DNA of 64,000 bases from an uncultured Prevotella sp. (GTDB taxonomy: Bacteria > Bacteroidota > Bacteroidia > Bacteroidales > Bacteroidaceae). Position numbers and translations under genes: made by a program. Positions 37,334-45,939 of the stretch are shown piece by piece (the first letter of the stretch is position 1; each line of letters opens with the position of its first letter). The stretch is taken from the NCBI GenBank assembly GCA_900540375.1, contig UQFS01000016.1, positions 1 through 64,000 on the forward strand, read 5' to 3'. The notes under the pieces were generated by a model. It was not told the origin of the DNA. It saw only the letters and a program-made list of their open reading frames with translations, and made no database searches.

Positions 37334-37366
37334 GCCCTTCCCTAACCCTCCCCAAGGGGAGGGAAT
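37334..37366. repeat. GC-rich hairpin CCCTCCCC/GGGGAGGG
   Basis: CCCTCCCC (37346-37353) and GGGGAGGG (37356-37363) form an 8-bp stem with a two-base loop, inside a larger GAAGCCCTTCCCTAA context. It resembles the REP-like family but lacks the AGCCTCACC end. Confidence 0.45.
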
Positions 37367-37500
37367 TGCGATACCCAAACATTGCTGTAACATACGAATA
37401 TTAGACTTAGAGTTTAACTCTCCACTACGCGGAATAAAGAATATAACCGAACATCAAGAAAACAAATTCTCGATATTCGATAATCAAACAGTCTCACCCC

Positions 37501-37572
37501 TTGGAAGTGATCACTCCCCTCTCCCTTTGGAGAGGGGGATGGGGGTGAGGCTGCAGGCTTGGGGGTGAGGCT
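37501..37572 (-). repeat. REP-like hairpin element, copy 3, with duplicated end
   Basis: On the minus strand AGCCTCACCCCC occurs twice (37572-37561 and 37552-37541), followed by the CCCCTCTCC hairpin and GGGGAGTGATCACTTCCAA. The first copy abuts the MATE gene stop codon at 37573 without a gap. Confidence 0.75.
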
Positions 37573-38910
37573 TTACCCGCGCAGCCGACTTAGCGTATGC
37601 GCCATGACGGGAACGGTCAACAAGAAGGAGCAGACATCGCTGACGGCCTGGCACATCTCCACGCCCATCAGTCCGAAGAAATGCGGAAGGATGAGGATGA
37701 GCGGGATGAAGAAAAGGCCACTGCGTGCCGAGGCCAGCAGGTTCGCGGCCACCGGCATGCGACACGTCTGCGTGAGCATGTTGCTCGTCATGATCATACT
37801 GTTGAGTGGCAACGAGCAGAGCTGCCAGCGCAGGGCGACGATACCCACGGCAATCACCTCTGCGTCGTTGCGGAAGATCCCGATGAGATGATCGCTGAGG
37901 AGCCAGCCGACAACCGTGCAAACGATGAGGAAAGTCGTGCCCACAGCGATCGTGAACCAATAGGCACGCTTCAGACGCGGAATGAGACGGGCGCCGAAGC
38001 AGAAGCCACAAAGTGGTTGGAAGCCTTGTCCCAAGCCGATGACGACAGCCATGACCATCATCGTGATACGGTTGACAATGCTCATGGCGGCAATGGCTGC
38101 GTCGCCGTAGTTGCCTGCGGCATGGTTAAGCATCGTCGTGGCCAGACAGAGCAGTCCTTGACGACACAGCGACGGGCTGCCTCCAAAGAAGATCTCCTTA
38201 AAGGCGGACCACGAGGGAGAGAAGAGCCGGAAGCGGATGGCGATGTTTTCTCCACGGCGCGTCATGAAGAAAAGAATAAGGAAGCTCACCACCTGACCGG
38301 TCACCGTGGCGAGAGCCGCACCGGCTACGCCCCAATGACACACAAAGATGAAGAGCGGGTCGAGCCCTACGTTGAGGATGGCACCCGTGACGATGCCAAC
38401 CATGGCAAAGGAGGCGTTGCCCTGCAGACGCAACTGATTGTTGAGTGTCAGCGAGCCGGTCAGAAAAGGCGCACCGAAGAGCACGATGCCGAGATATTGC
38501 CGTGTGTGAGGCAGGATCGTCGGGGTGGCACCCAACAGCAATGACAAAGGGTTGAGAAAGATCCAACCCAGCACAGCGATCAGCGTACCTGCCAAAAGTG
38601 AGAAACAGAAGCCTGTCGCTGCCATACGGGCGGCGTTGTCGTGGCGGCGTGCGCCCAACTCGCGCGAGATATAGTTGCCGGAACCGTGACCAAAGAAGAA
38701 GCCGATGGCCTGCACAAAGAACATCATCGAGAACACTACACCCACGGCAGCCGTAGACTGTGTGTCGAGCTTACCCACGAAAAACGTGTCCGCCATATTG
38801 TATAGGGCGGTGACAAGCATACTGATGATCGTCGGGATGGCCATCGTCGGTATGACACGACGAATCGGTGCGGTGGTGAGATAGGTGTAGTTGTCTGTTC
38901 CTGCGTGCAT
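37573..38910 (-). CDS. MATE family efflux transporter
   Basis: An inner-membrane cation-coupled exporter of drugs or metabolites. The 445-aa protein has 12 hydrophobic segments in two related halves. MATE features are IPTMAIPTIISMLVTALYNM at TM1, ADTFFVGKLDT, the conserved GQGFQPLCGF-type segment (GLGQGFQPLCGFCFGAR) and ALYNMADTFFVGK. It starts 4 nt after the exonuclease III stop and is probably co-transcribed with it. The substrate is not predictable. Confidence 0.92.
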   Translation of the reverse strand: MHAGTDNYTYLTTAPIRRVIPTMAIPTIISMLVTALYNMADTFFVGKLDTQSTAAVGVVFSMMFFVQAIGFFFGHGSGNYISRELGARRHDNAARMAATGFCFSLLAGTLIAVLGWIFLNPLSLLLGATPTILPHTRQYLGIVLFGAPFLTGSLTLNNQLRLQGNASFAMVGIVTGAILNVGLDPLFIFVCHWGVAGAALATVTGQVVSFLILFFMTRRGENIAIRFRLFSPSWSAFKEIFFGGSPSLCRQGLLCLATTMLNHAAGNYGDAAIAAMSIVNRITMMVMAVVIGLGQGFQPLCGFCFGARLIPRLKRAYWFTIAVGTTFLIVCTVVGWLLSDHLIGIFRNDAEVIAVGIVALRWQLCSLPLNSMIMTSNMLTQTCRMPVAANLLASARSGLFFIPLILILPHFFGLMGVEMCQAVSDVCSFLLTVPVMAHTLSRLRG

Positions 38911-38914
38911 AACG

Positions 38915-39694
38915 TTATTTCAGTTGCAGCTCCACGGGGCAGTGGTCACTGCCGAAGACCTCGTTGTGGATTTCGGCCGCCGTGATGCGCGGCTGCAAGC
39001 TGTCGGACGTGAGGAAGTAGTCGATGCGCCACCCTGCGTTTTTCTCTCTCGCACGGAAGCGGTAGCTCCACCACGAATATTTCACCTCGTCGGGGTGCAG
39101 CAGGCGGAAGGTGTCAGTGAAACCGCTGTTGAGCAGCACCGTCATCTTCTCGCGCTCCTCGTCGGTGAAGCCCGCGTTGTGGCGGTTGGTCTTTGGATTC
39201 TTGATGTCGATCTCCTCGTGTGCCACGTTCATATCACCGCAGACGATGACCGGCTTCCTATCGTTGAGCGCCAAGAGGAAGTTGCGGAAATCGTCTTCCC
39301 ACTTCATGCGATAGTCGAGACGGCGCAGCCCGTCCTGCGAGTTTGGTGTGTAGACACAGACGAGATAGAAGTCTGCGTATTCGAGCGTAATGACACGTCC
39401 CTCATGGTCGTGATCATTGATGCCCATGCCATAGGCCACACTCAGCGGTTCCTGCCGCGCGAAGATTGCCGTACCGCTGTAGCCTTTCTTGTCGGCATAG
39501 TTCCAATAAGACGTATATCCGGGGAATTGCAGGTCGAGCTGTCCGGCCTGCATCTTGGTTTCTTGCAGACAGAAAAAGTCAGCATCCAAGTCTTTGAAGT
39601 AAGCCTCAAAACCTTTGCTGATGACTTTATCGTCGTCGGTCTTCGGCTTCATGCAAGCGCGAAGGCCGTTGACATTCCAGGAGATGAATTTCAT
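38915..39694 (-). CDS. xth: Exodeoxyribonuclease III
   Basis: An AP endonuclease / 3'-5' exonuclease of base-excision repair. The ATG at 39694 gives a 259-aa protein opening MKFISWNVNGLRACMK; the frame from 39751 adds 19 unlikely residues. Motifs of the EEP superfamily are CLQETKM, IFARQEP with YGMGINDHD, GDMNVAHEEIDI, and the C-terminal WRIDYFLTSD and GSDHCPVELQL. It is upstream of the MATE gene in the same operon. Confidence 0.95.
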   Translation of the reverse strand: MKFISWNVNGLRACMKPKTDDDKVISKGFEAYFKDLDADFFCLQETKMQAGQLDLQFPGYTSYWNYADKKGYSGTAIFARQEPLSVAYGMGINDHDHEGRVITLEYADFYLVCVYTPNSQDGLRRLDYRMKWEDDFRNFLLALNDRKPVIVCGDMNVAHEEIDIKNPKTNRHNAGFTDEEREKMTVLLNSGFTDTFRLLHPDEVKYSWWSYRFRAREKNAGWRIDYFLTSDSLQPRITAAEIHNEVFGSDHCPVELQLK

Positions 39695-39783
39695 GCGTTT
39701 GTGATTAAAGGGTGCTATATTTAATATGGTGTAGCCATCGGAATGATGCACCTGCTATATATATAATAAGGTGTAGGCAACTG

Positions 39784-40365
39784 TTATTTCACTTTCAGCA
39801 GGCTGAGGAACTCCATTCTCGTCTTTGCCGACTCGAAGACGCCACTGTAGGCACTTGTCGTCGTCATGGAGTTCTGCTTCTCCACGCCGCGCATCTGCAT
39901 ACAGAGGTGGCGGGCCTCCAACACGACCATCACACCTTGCGGCTTGAGCGTCTCACGGATGCACTGTTCGATCTGCTCTGTCAACCGTTCCTGCACTTGC
40001 AGTCGGTGGGAGAAGATGTCGATGACACGGGCGATCTTGCTCAGTCCGGTGATGTAGCCATTGGGGATATACGCCACGTGCGCCTTACCGAAGAACGGCA
40101 GCATGTGGTGCTCGCACATCGAGAAGAAGTCGATGTCCTTGACGATGACCATCTGATTGTATTTCTCCTCAAAGAGTGCGTCGGTGAGCACCTTCTTCGG
40201 ATCCTGTGTGTAGCCGCGGGTGAGTGTCTGCATCGCCTTTGCCACGCGCATCGGCGTCTTGACGAGTCCCTCACGTTCCGTGTCTTCTCCCAGCAAAGTC
40301 AGTATGTCTTTATAGTGATTGGCCAGATCGTCGAGTCCCGGCCGAAATTCTGTTTCTGGATTCAT
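39784..40365 (-). CDS. folE: GTP cyclohydrolase I
   Basis: Converts GTP to 7,8-dihydroneopterin triphosphate, the first step of folate synthesis. The 193-aa protein has the zinc cysteine and histidines in MCEHHMLPFFGKAHVAY, the second cysteine in EARHLCMQMRGV, and the family strings TPMRVAKA, GLSKIARVID and RLQVQERLTEQI. The length is normal. It lies 89 nt upstream of xth and behind a short repeat region that separates it from the SPOR gene. Confidence 0.96.
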   Translation of the reverse strand: MNPETEFRPGLDDLANHYKDILTLLGEDTEREGLVKTPMRVAKAMQTLTRGYTQDPKKVLTDALFEEKYNQMVIVKDIDFFSMCEHHMLPFFGKAHVAYIPNGYITGLSKIARVIDIFSHRLQVQERLTEQIEQCIRETLKPQGVMVVLEARHLCMQMRGVEKQNSMTTTSAYSGVFESAKTRMEFLSLLKVK

Positions 40366-40380
40366 TTATGCAGTGTAAAA

Positions 40381-40455
40381 TGTTGAATGAATTACAATGT
40401 TAAGCGTTGAATGATGAATGTTGAATGAAGAGCGTTGAGTGATGAATGACAGCCA
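40381..40455. repeat. Degenerate short tandem repeat of TTGAATGATGAA type
   Basis: TGTTGAATGAA, GCGTTGAATGATGAATG, TTGAATGAAGA and GCGTTGAGTGATGAATG follow each other between the SPOR gene and folE, then an AT-rich stretch with near-palindromic TGTATAGTGTATAATG-type sequence. No coding role is visible. Confidence 0.5.
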
Positions 40456-40514
40456 CCCTTATGGTGCACTAATTTATTCATTATACACTATACATTACAC
40501 ATTCATACATTTAT

Positions 40515-41474
40515 TTAGTTCACCGTGATCTTTCCCTTGACGATGGTAGCGGCCTTATAGCCCATCTTTCTGACAGCGTGCAGCATCTTCTCAGCCTCAC
40601 CGAGCGAGCGGTAGTTGCCCACGCGGCAGATCCATCGGGGAGAATAGAAGTGAACATATATCGGTTGGTCAGGGAAACGCATCTTGATGTCGTTGCCTGC
40701 CTGTTGAGCTTTCATCTTATCGGCGCGAGTGTTGCCGCCAGCGAAGGCCTGCACACGATAGCCGGTGACCTTGCGGCTGCCACGCATCACCTTCTTGCGC
40801 ATGTCGACCGTCGGGATCGACATCTCGTCATCGTCCTGATGACGTACCTGACTCTTGCGCTCACTCTCTAATTTCCTTTTATAGGCCTCGGCTTCGCGTA
40901 CCCATTGTGCTCTTTTCTCAGCCTCAGCACTCTCAGCCCTGGCCTTCGCCTCCTCGGCAGCCTCCTGGCGTGCCAAAGCCTCAGCCTCTTGCTTCGCCTT
41001 GGCGTCAGCTTCCTGTCGCCGCATCTCGGCGAGTTGTTCTTCTTTCTTTGCTGCCTCTGCTGCAGCCTCAGCCTTTTTCTGTTCAGCTACTGCGGCGGCA
41101 CGGCGGGCAGCCTCAGTGTTTCTGTTGGTTTGGGTGGAAGACTTCTTGTCCAGCGTCATGGCAGCCTTGCGCTCTGCCTCCTTGGCTTTGTCGAAAGTGC
41201 TCTGCTGTTGCGCTACTACCGTCTTACTTCCCACGGTCTTTGCCTGAGCACTTGTCTTCGCGCTCGGCGTATTGTTGTTTTGTGTGGTCGTGTTCTTTTC
41301 CGGGGACGAAAGTGCGCTGCCGTTGACGAGATCCGTGATCGCCTTGCTCTGCGTCACCGTGATCTTACCCTCGCCTTGCTTCTGTTGTTGCAGATGTCCA
41401 AGGAAGGTCTGTGCGTGCATCGGGACGATGCCCAATGTCAGCATACCGATAATCCCCAAGATCAGTCTCTTCAT
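40515..41474 (-). CDS. SPOR-domain cell envelope protein with coiled coil
   Basis: Probably binds denuded peptidoglycan strands at division sites. The 319-aa protein has a signal peptide ending VPMHAQ, then a low-complexity Gln/Thr region, a long Ala/Glu/Lys/Arg-rich helical segment at about 110-205 (EAARRAAAVAEQKKAEAAAE) and a C-terminal SPOR domain at about 240-319 (GYRVQAFAGGNTRADKMKA, WICRVGNYRSLGEAEKML, GYKAATIVKGKI). The gene follows tpiA and is preceded by a long structured element at 41491-41567, only 16 nt before its ATG. Confidence 0.88.
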   Translation of the reverse strand: MKRLILGIIGMLTLGIVPMHAQTFLGHLQQQKQGEGKITVTQSKAITDLVNGSALSSPEKNTTTQNNNTPSAKTSAQAKTVGSKTVVAQQQSTFDKAKEAERKAAMTLDKKSSTQTNRNTEAARRAAAVAEQKKAEAAAEAAKKEEQLAEMRRQEADAKAKQEAEALARQEAAEEAKARAESAEAEKRAQWVREAEAYKRKLESERKSQVRHQDDDEMSIPTVDMRKKVMRGSRKVTGYRVQAFAGGNTRADKMKAQQAGNDIKMRFPDQPIYVHFYSPRWICRVGNYRSLGEAEKMLHAVRKMGYKAATIVKGKITVN

Positions 41475-41490
41475 AATCGTCGTGATAAAA

Positions 41491-41567
41491 GTCAGGAATT
41501 AGAGAAGCGGCGCGATGCCACCACAGAGCAGTGGAGCGTATCCCGCCCCGACTCTCTAATTCCTGAC
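41491..41567 (-). promoter_or_regulatory. Long structured element between tpiA and the SPOR gene
   Basis: Perfect 15-bp arms (minus strand GTCAGGAATTAGAGA and TCTCTAATTCCTGAC) enclose 47 nt that can fold further: GCGGGAT with ATCGCGCCGC and CCAC with GTGG around TGCTCT. Four T residues follow the last arm. It lies between the tpiA stop (41581) and the SPOR ATG (41474), so it could be a terminator, an attenuator or a cis-regulatory RNA. Confidence 0.6.
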
Positions 41568-41580
41568 AGATGATGGATAA

Positions 41581-42339
41581 TTACTTCCAAGCGTCGATGA
41601 TAGCCTTGAAGTCAGCAGCCTTCAGAGAAGCGCCGCCGATCAGACCGCCGTCGATGTCAGGCTTAGCGAAGAGCTCCTTAGCGTTGCTGGGCTTGCAGCT
41701 ACCGCCGTAGAGGATAGTAGTGTCCTCAGCAGCCTCTTTGCCGTACTTCTCAGCAACGATGCTACGGATGTAAGCGAGCATCTCCTCTGCCTGGTCGCTG
41801 GTAGCCGTCTTACCTGTGCCAATAGCCCAGATCGGCTCATAAGCCAGTACGATGTTCTTCCACTCCTCAGCAGAGAGGTTGAAGACGCTGCCGTCGAGCT
41901 CAGCCTTGACGACCTCGTTCTGCTTGTTAGCCTCGCGCTCCTCGAGAGTCTCGCCGCAGCAGAAGATCACCTTCAGTCCGTTGGCCAAAGCCAGCTGAAC
42001 CTTCTCCTTCAGGATCTCAGCAGTCTCGTGATAGTACTGACGGCGCTCGCTGTGACCCAGGATGACATACTGTGCACCGGTAGACTTCACCATAGCGGCA
42101 GAAACCTCACCTGTGTAAGCGCCCTTCTCCTTGTCAGCGCAGTTCTCAGCACCGAGAGCCACTACATTCTGATCCAGGATCTCAGCGACCTTAGCCAAGT
42201 GGATGAACGGAGTGCAGACGATGACACCACAGTTTGGTTTGTCAGCAGCACAAGCCTCGTTGATCTCTTTTGCCAGGGCGATGCCCTCCTGCAGGTTCTC
42301 GTTCATTTTCCAGTTGCCTGCAACGATTTTCTTTCTCAT
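41581..42339 (-). CDS. tpiA: Triosephosphate isomerase
   Basis: Interconverts dihydroxyacetone phosphate and glyceraldehyde 3-phosphate in glycolysis. From the ATG at 42339 the enzyme is 252 aa, the normal length, beginning MRKKIVAGNWKMN with Lys11. His96 lies in ILGHSERR, Glu168 in AYEPIWAIGTGKTA, and the phosphate loop is LYGGSCKPSNAKE with GGLIGGASL. A good Shine-Dalgarno-like GAAAGGAAAAG sits just before this ATG, so independent translation is likely. The frame nevertheless continues upstream without a stop into the DoxX-like gene (see that entry), so a fused product is also possible. Confidence 0.95.
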   Translation of the reverse strand: MRKKIVAGNWKMNENLQEGIALAKEINEACAADKPNCGVIVCTPFIHLAKVAEILDQNVVALGAENCADKEKGAYTGEVSAAMVKSTGAQYVILGHSERRQYYHETAEILKEKVQLALANGLKVIFCCGETLEEREANKQNEVVKAELDGSVFNLSAEEWKNIVLAYEPIWAIGTGKTATSDQAEEMLAYIRSIVAEKYGKEAAEDTTILYGGSCKPSNAKELFAKPDIDGGLIGGASLKAADFKAIIDAWK

Positions 42340-43731
42340 TTTACTTTTCCTTTCTATTAATGATAAGTTAAACAATTGTTGTTGTATCTGATTTTCTTTT
42401 TTCTTCTGCCAAGCTCTGAGCCATTTCGTCCAAGCCCACAGTCTGTCGGCGAGCGTGAGGAGGAACAGCGGCAAGATAAACCAGAGGGCCACCTTTGCCA
42501 TCGTACCTGCGACGGTATGGCCGTCGGGCTGTCCGATCGGCAGCTTGCTAATGTCACCATGGAGGTCGGATGCGTCGGGCAGATCATTGTGGCTCCACTT
42601 GCGCAGAATGGTGCCGTTCTTGATGAGCATCAGTCCGGGATTGCTGCGTATCATCGTCTTGAGTGTGGTGCCGTCGGTAACCATGAAGGGATATTCCGCG
42701 CCCGTGATGTCCTCCCAGTGTTTGATGTCCTTATTGCTCGAAGCCGTCAGACAGTAGAACGGGATATGCTTGTCAATGCAATATTCATAGAGCTGGTCGA
42801 TGGCACCAAAGTTGCCGTCGTCGGCAGTGCTCAGGTCCGGGGCGACGAGCAGGAAGGTATATCCGCGGCGGTCGAGGACGCTGTCGGTAAGGTCGTCACC
42901 CGAGCGCGTCTGTATGGAAAAGTCGTGGATCGGCGGCACATAGCCCTCGGCGGTCTGCACAGTCTTGGAGTCGATAAACTTCCACGTCGAGTCGGGATAG
43001 TTGTCGAGGGTGAACTCTTTCTTCACGCCGTTCTTTTCCAAGATAAAGGTCGTCTCGAATTTGGGCTGCGGCGCACCGGGCGGAATCTCCATGCCTTTCT
43101 TGATGTTCACGCCTACATGATAGGGACGGAAGTCAAAGACCGGCAGTTTATAGAGACAGTAGGTGCTCGTGACGATGATGAAGACGACGGTGTAGTTGAC
43201 GGCAATCCACTGGTTGGTCTTCGAGATGAAGCGGTACATGCTGAGCGGCTTCCGCCACAACAGCACGGCGCAAGCCGTAAGCGCGATATTCTTCAGCAGC
43301 GATTCGGTGTTGGTGAGGTGGATGGCATCGCCGAAACAGCCGCAGTCCTTGACGGGATTGGCAATGACGAGCCACAGCGTGATCAGTGTCATCACCGACA
43401 TGAAGACGAGGATAACCCTTGACGCCAGGCGCCGGTGGATGGCAAAGACCATGAAGATACCCAGACAAAACTCCAGGCCGGCGAGCAACACTGCCGCCGA
43501 GATGAGCAGATAATCGGGCAGAGCGCCTGCCAAGCCGACAGCCTCAAGATAGTCCTGCATCTTGTAGAGCGTACCCAGCGGGTCGATGGCTTTGACATAG
43601 CCGGAAAAGATGAAGGTCAGTCCAACTACAAAGCGGGCTATGTTGACGAGGATCGTCGTCAACATCGTTTGCCAGCGGGGCGTGGTGCGGGCTTGTATTT
43701 GGGACTGTATGTTATCTTCTTTGTCGGTCAT
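42340..43731 (-). CDS. DoxX/MauE-like redox-associated membrane protein, reading frame open into tpiA
   Basis: An inner-membrane protein with four N-terminal hydrophobic segments (ARFVVGLTFIFSGYVKAIDP, YLLISAAVLLAGLEFCLGI, LVFMSVMTLITLWLVIA, IALTACAVLLW). The NPVKDCGCFGD motif is typical of DoxX/MauE-like proteins linked to thiol redox chemistry. Another membrane helix, a periplasmic thioredoxin-like region without a CxxC (YTFLLVAPDLSTADDGNFGA, FYCLTASSNKD) and a last helix (VALWFILPLFLLTLADRLWA) follow. The ATG at 43731 is preferred over TTG 43737. After KKKENQIQQQLFNLSLIERK no stop occurs before the TpiA Met, so the open frame totals 716 codons from 43731. In relatives these are two separate neighbouring genes. 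Confidence 0.8.
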
Positions 43732-43794
43732 GACCAAGTGTTGCGTAAAAAATGCGAATGTAGGATCTTATCAAGCAGTGGCGGAAGCGCCTGA

Positions 43795-44358
43795 CTACTC
43801 TTTCTCTGCGGGTCGTTTCGTGCGTATCGCACCGAAGACCGCATAGTTGATGATATCGTAGTAATTGCTGTCAATGCCTTCTGAGACAAGCGCCTTGCCC
43901 TCGTTCTCTTCGAGCTCTTTGACGCGCTCTATCTTTGTGAGGATGAAATCGGTATAGCTCGTTACGCGCATGTCTCTCCAAGCCTCGCCATAGTCGTGGT
44001 TCTTTCGTTTCATCAACTCGAAAGCTTCGTGAGCATAGTGGTCATAGAGTTTCAGCGCCTCGTCCGGTGTGGTGTCAATGGTGTCGGCAAAGCCCTCCTT
44101 GAGCTGTATGAGCCCAATGATGCCATAGTTGATCAGCGCGATAAACTCCGGCCGGATGCCCTCACCGACAAGACTTTCTCCCGTGATCTCGAGCGTGCGG
44201 ATGCGCTTGGCTTTGATAAAAAGCTGGTCAGTAAGCGAAGAAGGACGTAGCATACGCCATGAGGCGCCATAGTCATGGAGCTTCTTGGCAAAGAGCTGTC
44301 TGCACTCTGCCATGACGTTCTGGAACTGTTTCTCGGTTTCTTGCACGTTTGTACTCAT
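43795..44358 (-). CDS. DUF1599 domain protein (two repeats)
   Basis: A 187-aa cytoplasmic protein with two copies of the DUF1599 motif: FAKKLHDYGASWRMLRPSSL with TDQLFIKAKRI, and KRKNHDYGEAWRDMRVTSYT with DFILTKIERV. The repeats resemble nucleotide pyrophosphohydrolase-like helices (the HDYG motif), but no activity is established. It lies 63 nt upstream of the DoxX-like gene and tpiA in the same direction; this neighbourhood is common in Bacteroidales. Confidence 0.88.
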   Translation of the reverse strand: MSTNVQETEKQFQNVMAECRQLFAKKLHDYGASWRMLRPSSLTDQLFIKAKRIRTLEITGESLVGEGIRPEFIALINYGIIGLIQLKEGFADTIDTTPDEALKLYDHYAHEAFELMKRKNHDYGEAWRDMRVTSYTDFILTKIERVKELEENEGKALVSEGIDSNYYDIINYAVFGAIRTKRPAEKE

Positions 44359-44383
44359 TATTATATATAGAGCTTAGTTTCTG

Positions 44384-44391
44384 CAAAGTTA
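44384..44391 (-). promoter_or_regulatory. -7 box for the DUF1599 gene
   Basis: TAACTTTG on the minus strand ends 25 nt before the ATG at 44358. The -33 match is poor. Confidence 0.45.
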
Positions 44392-44496
44392 CAGAATTAA
44401 ATCGACCTGTACGAATGAAAGTCGCTAAATCATGAGATTTTTTTAATGTTATGGTCTTATTTCTAATTAAATCGAGAAACGGAAATAAAATAAGGA

Positions 44497-44547
44497 AGCC
44501 TCACCCCCGCACCCATCTCCAAAGGAAGAGGGATACGGGGGGGGGAG
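44497..44547 (+). repeat. REP-like element, copy 4 (opposite orientation)
   Basis: Starts AGCCTCACCCCCGCACCC, then CATCTCC/GGAAGAGG as a weakened hairpin and a run of G. Its AGCC end points away from the DUF190 stop, unlike the other copies. Confidence 0.6.
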
Positions 44548-44560
44548 GTTGTTAAGGTTG

Positions 44561-44884
44561 TTACTTACACAGCACCACGTCTACATCCTGCAGGGTGACG
44601 AGGATGCCCTTGGGCTGGGACTCGAGCGTGAGAAGGATCTTGTCGAGAAACGAGCGGAGCTTTTCCTCGTCGTCGATGATCTCCACGACGATAGGATATT
44701 TGACGTTGAGCTCCCAAACCTTGTTGGAGCGGAGCTTGCTGGCCTTGCCGTAGCCCATGATGCCCTGCAGCACGGTGGCACCGGCCAGACCCTCACGCTG
44801 TGCCGCGCGCGCAATCTCCTCATAGAGCGAGACATGGCGCAGCGTGTCGGTATTGCTGAGATAGAAACGGAGTATCTTTTTCAT
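44561..44884 (-). CDS. DUF190 family protein
   Basis: A PII-like small protein of 107 aa from ATG 44884. Family features are KILRFYLSNTDTLRHVSLYE, GLAGATVLQGIMGYG, LNVKYPIVVEIIDDEEKLRS and the end ILVTLQDVDVVLCK. DUF190 genes often accompany crcB, as here, where crcB lies 130 nt upstream with a REP-like element between. That suggests a role in fluoride homeostasis, but the mechanism is unknown. Confidence 0.88.
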   Translation of the reverse strand: MKKILRFYLSNTDTLRHVSLYEEIARAAQREGLAGATVLQGIMGYGKASKLRSNKVWELNVKYPIVVEIIDDEEKLRSFLDKILLTLESQPKGILVTLQDVDVVLCK

Positions 44885-44962
44885 GTTGATATATATATAT
44901 ACGTTATGCGAGGTTAGGACAATCACGGAGAGCCGCCCCTACACATCCACCGCTCTCACCTC

Positions 44963-45013
44963 TTGGCGGTAATCACTCCCCTCTCCCTTTGGAGAGGGGT
45001 TGGGGGTGAGGCT
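44963..45013 (-). repeat. REP-like hairpin element, copy 5
   Basis: On the minus strand AGCCTCACCCCCAACC, then CCCCTCTCC/GGAGAGGGG and GTGATTACCGCCAA. It begins 1 nt after the crcB stop codon. Confidence 0.8.
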
Positions 45014-45014
45014 A

Positions 45015-45392
45015 TTAAATCATCTTGGCGCAGGCGTTGCCGACGACGACGGCGAGGAATCCCAAAGCCACGCTCAGCCCTAAGTAAAGGGCAAGATAGA
45101 GGTAGTTGCCATCACGCATGAGGGCCGTGCTCTCGTTCATAAAGGTGGAGAAGGTGGTGAAGCCGCCACAGAAGCCCGTGGTCAGGATGAGCTTCACCGA
45201 CGGCGACATCCAGCCTCCAGCCCAGTTGAGACCTGACAGGAAGCCGATGATCAGACAACCGAGAATGTTGACCGCAAACGTACCGAAAGGAAAACTCAGC
45301 GGTGCCCACGCCAGGATGATCTTCGACAGGACAAAACGCGAGCCGCCGCCAAGGAAACTGCCCATGCCTACAAGCAAGAAACCTCTCAGCAT
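45015..45392 (-). CDS. crcB: CrcB/Fluc fluoride exporter
   Basis: A small dimeric fluoride channel in the inner membrane. The 125-aa protein has four hydrophobic helices with GGGSRFVLSK, FPFGTFAVNILGCLIIGFL and the GFCGGFTTFSTFMNE signature of the Phe box. It overlaps the preceding HD gene by 7 nt. No fluoride riboswitch is visible, since its upstream region is coding. Confidence 0.95.
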   Translation of the reverse strand: MLRGFLLVGMGSFLGGGSRFVLSKIILAWAPLSFPFGTFAVNILGCLIIGFLSGLNWAGGWMSPSVKLILTTGFCGGFTTFSTFMNESTALMRDGNYLYLALYLGLSVALGFLAVVVGNACAKMI

Positions 45393-45934
45393 CTTCCCTC
45401 CTCTTCCGTTTGGTTGTGCTGTAGCTCATATCTCTCCTCGTAGATCATCTCCAGCAGGTGCAGTCCGGTCTTCGTCTTGAAGATGTTCTTCCGTGCCGCC
45501 TCGATGCCGTGCTCCGAGATATGGTCTTCGTAGAGGTTGACAAGGAAGTCGGCCTCCACAAGGATCTGATAGTCCGGTGCGTCTATGTTCTTATAGGTAT
45601 GGTGATGAGCGATGAGCCAGCAGATGCGCTCAATATCGGCTTCGGCGTAGTGCATCGATTCCAGGATGGCGCGAGCCGGTGCGGGACCCTCCTGTTCTTG
45701 GTATTTTCCATTGCTACTGCCGTATTTAGCCTCAGCAGGATGGATGCCGATGTCGTGAAGTACAGCTGTTGACTCCAAGACAAAGAGTGTGTGGGCGTCC
45801 AGTCCTTCGGCGCGGCCGATGAGTTGCGCGAAGCGGTGTACCTTCAACAGATGTTGTATGCGCATGGGATCACCCTTATCAAAAGAGATGATGCGGAGAG
45901 TGAGTTCATCGATAATTTTTTGCGTCTCTTCCAT
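45386..45934 (-). CDS. HD domain phosphohydrolase
   Basis: A small metal-dependent phosphohydrolase-fold protein of 182 aa from the ATG at 45934. It has the HD motif in STAVLHDIGIHPAEAKYG, an upstream H in RIQHLLKVHRFAQ and the downstream ICWLIAHHHTYKNID. The substrate cannot be read from the sequence; family members often act on nucleotides. It begins 5 nt after the HAD gene stop and overlaps crcB. Confidence 0.88.
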   Translation of the reverse strand: MEETQKIIDELTLRIISFDKGDPMRIQHLLKVHRFAQLIGRAEGLDAHTLFVLESTAVLHDIGIHPAEAKYGSSNGKYQEQEGPAPARAILESMHYAEADIERICWLIAHHHTYKNIDAPDYQILVEADFLVNLYEDHISEHGIEAARKNIFKTKTGLHLLEMIYEERYELQHNQTEEEGRC

Positions 45935-45939
45935 ATTTC

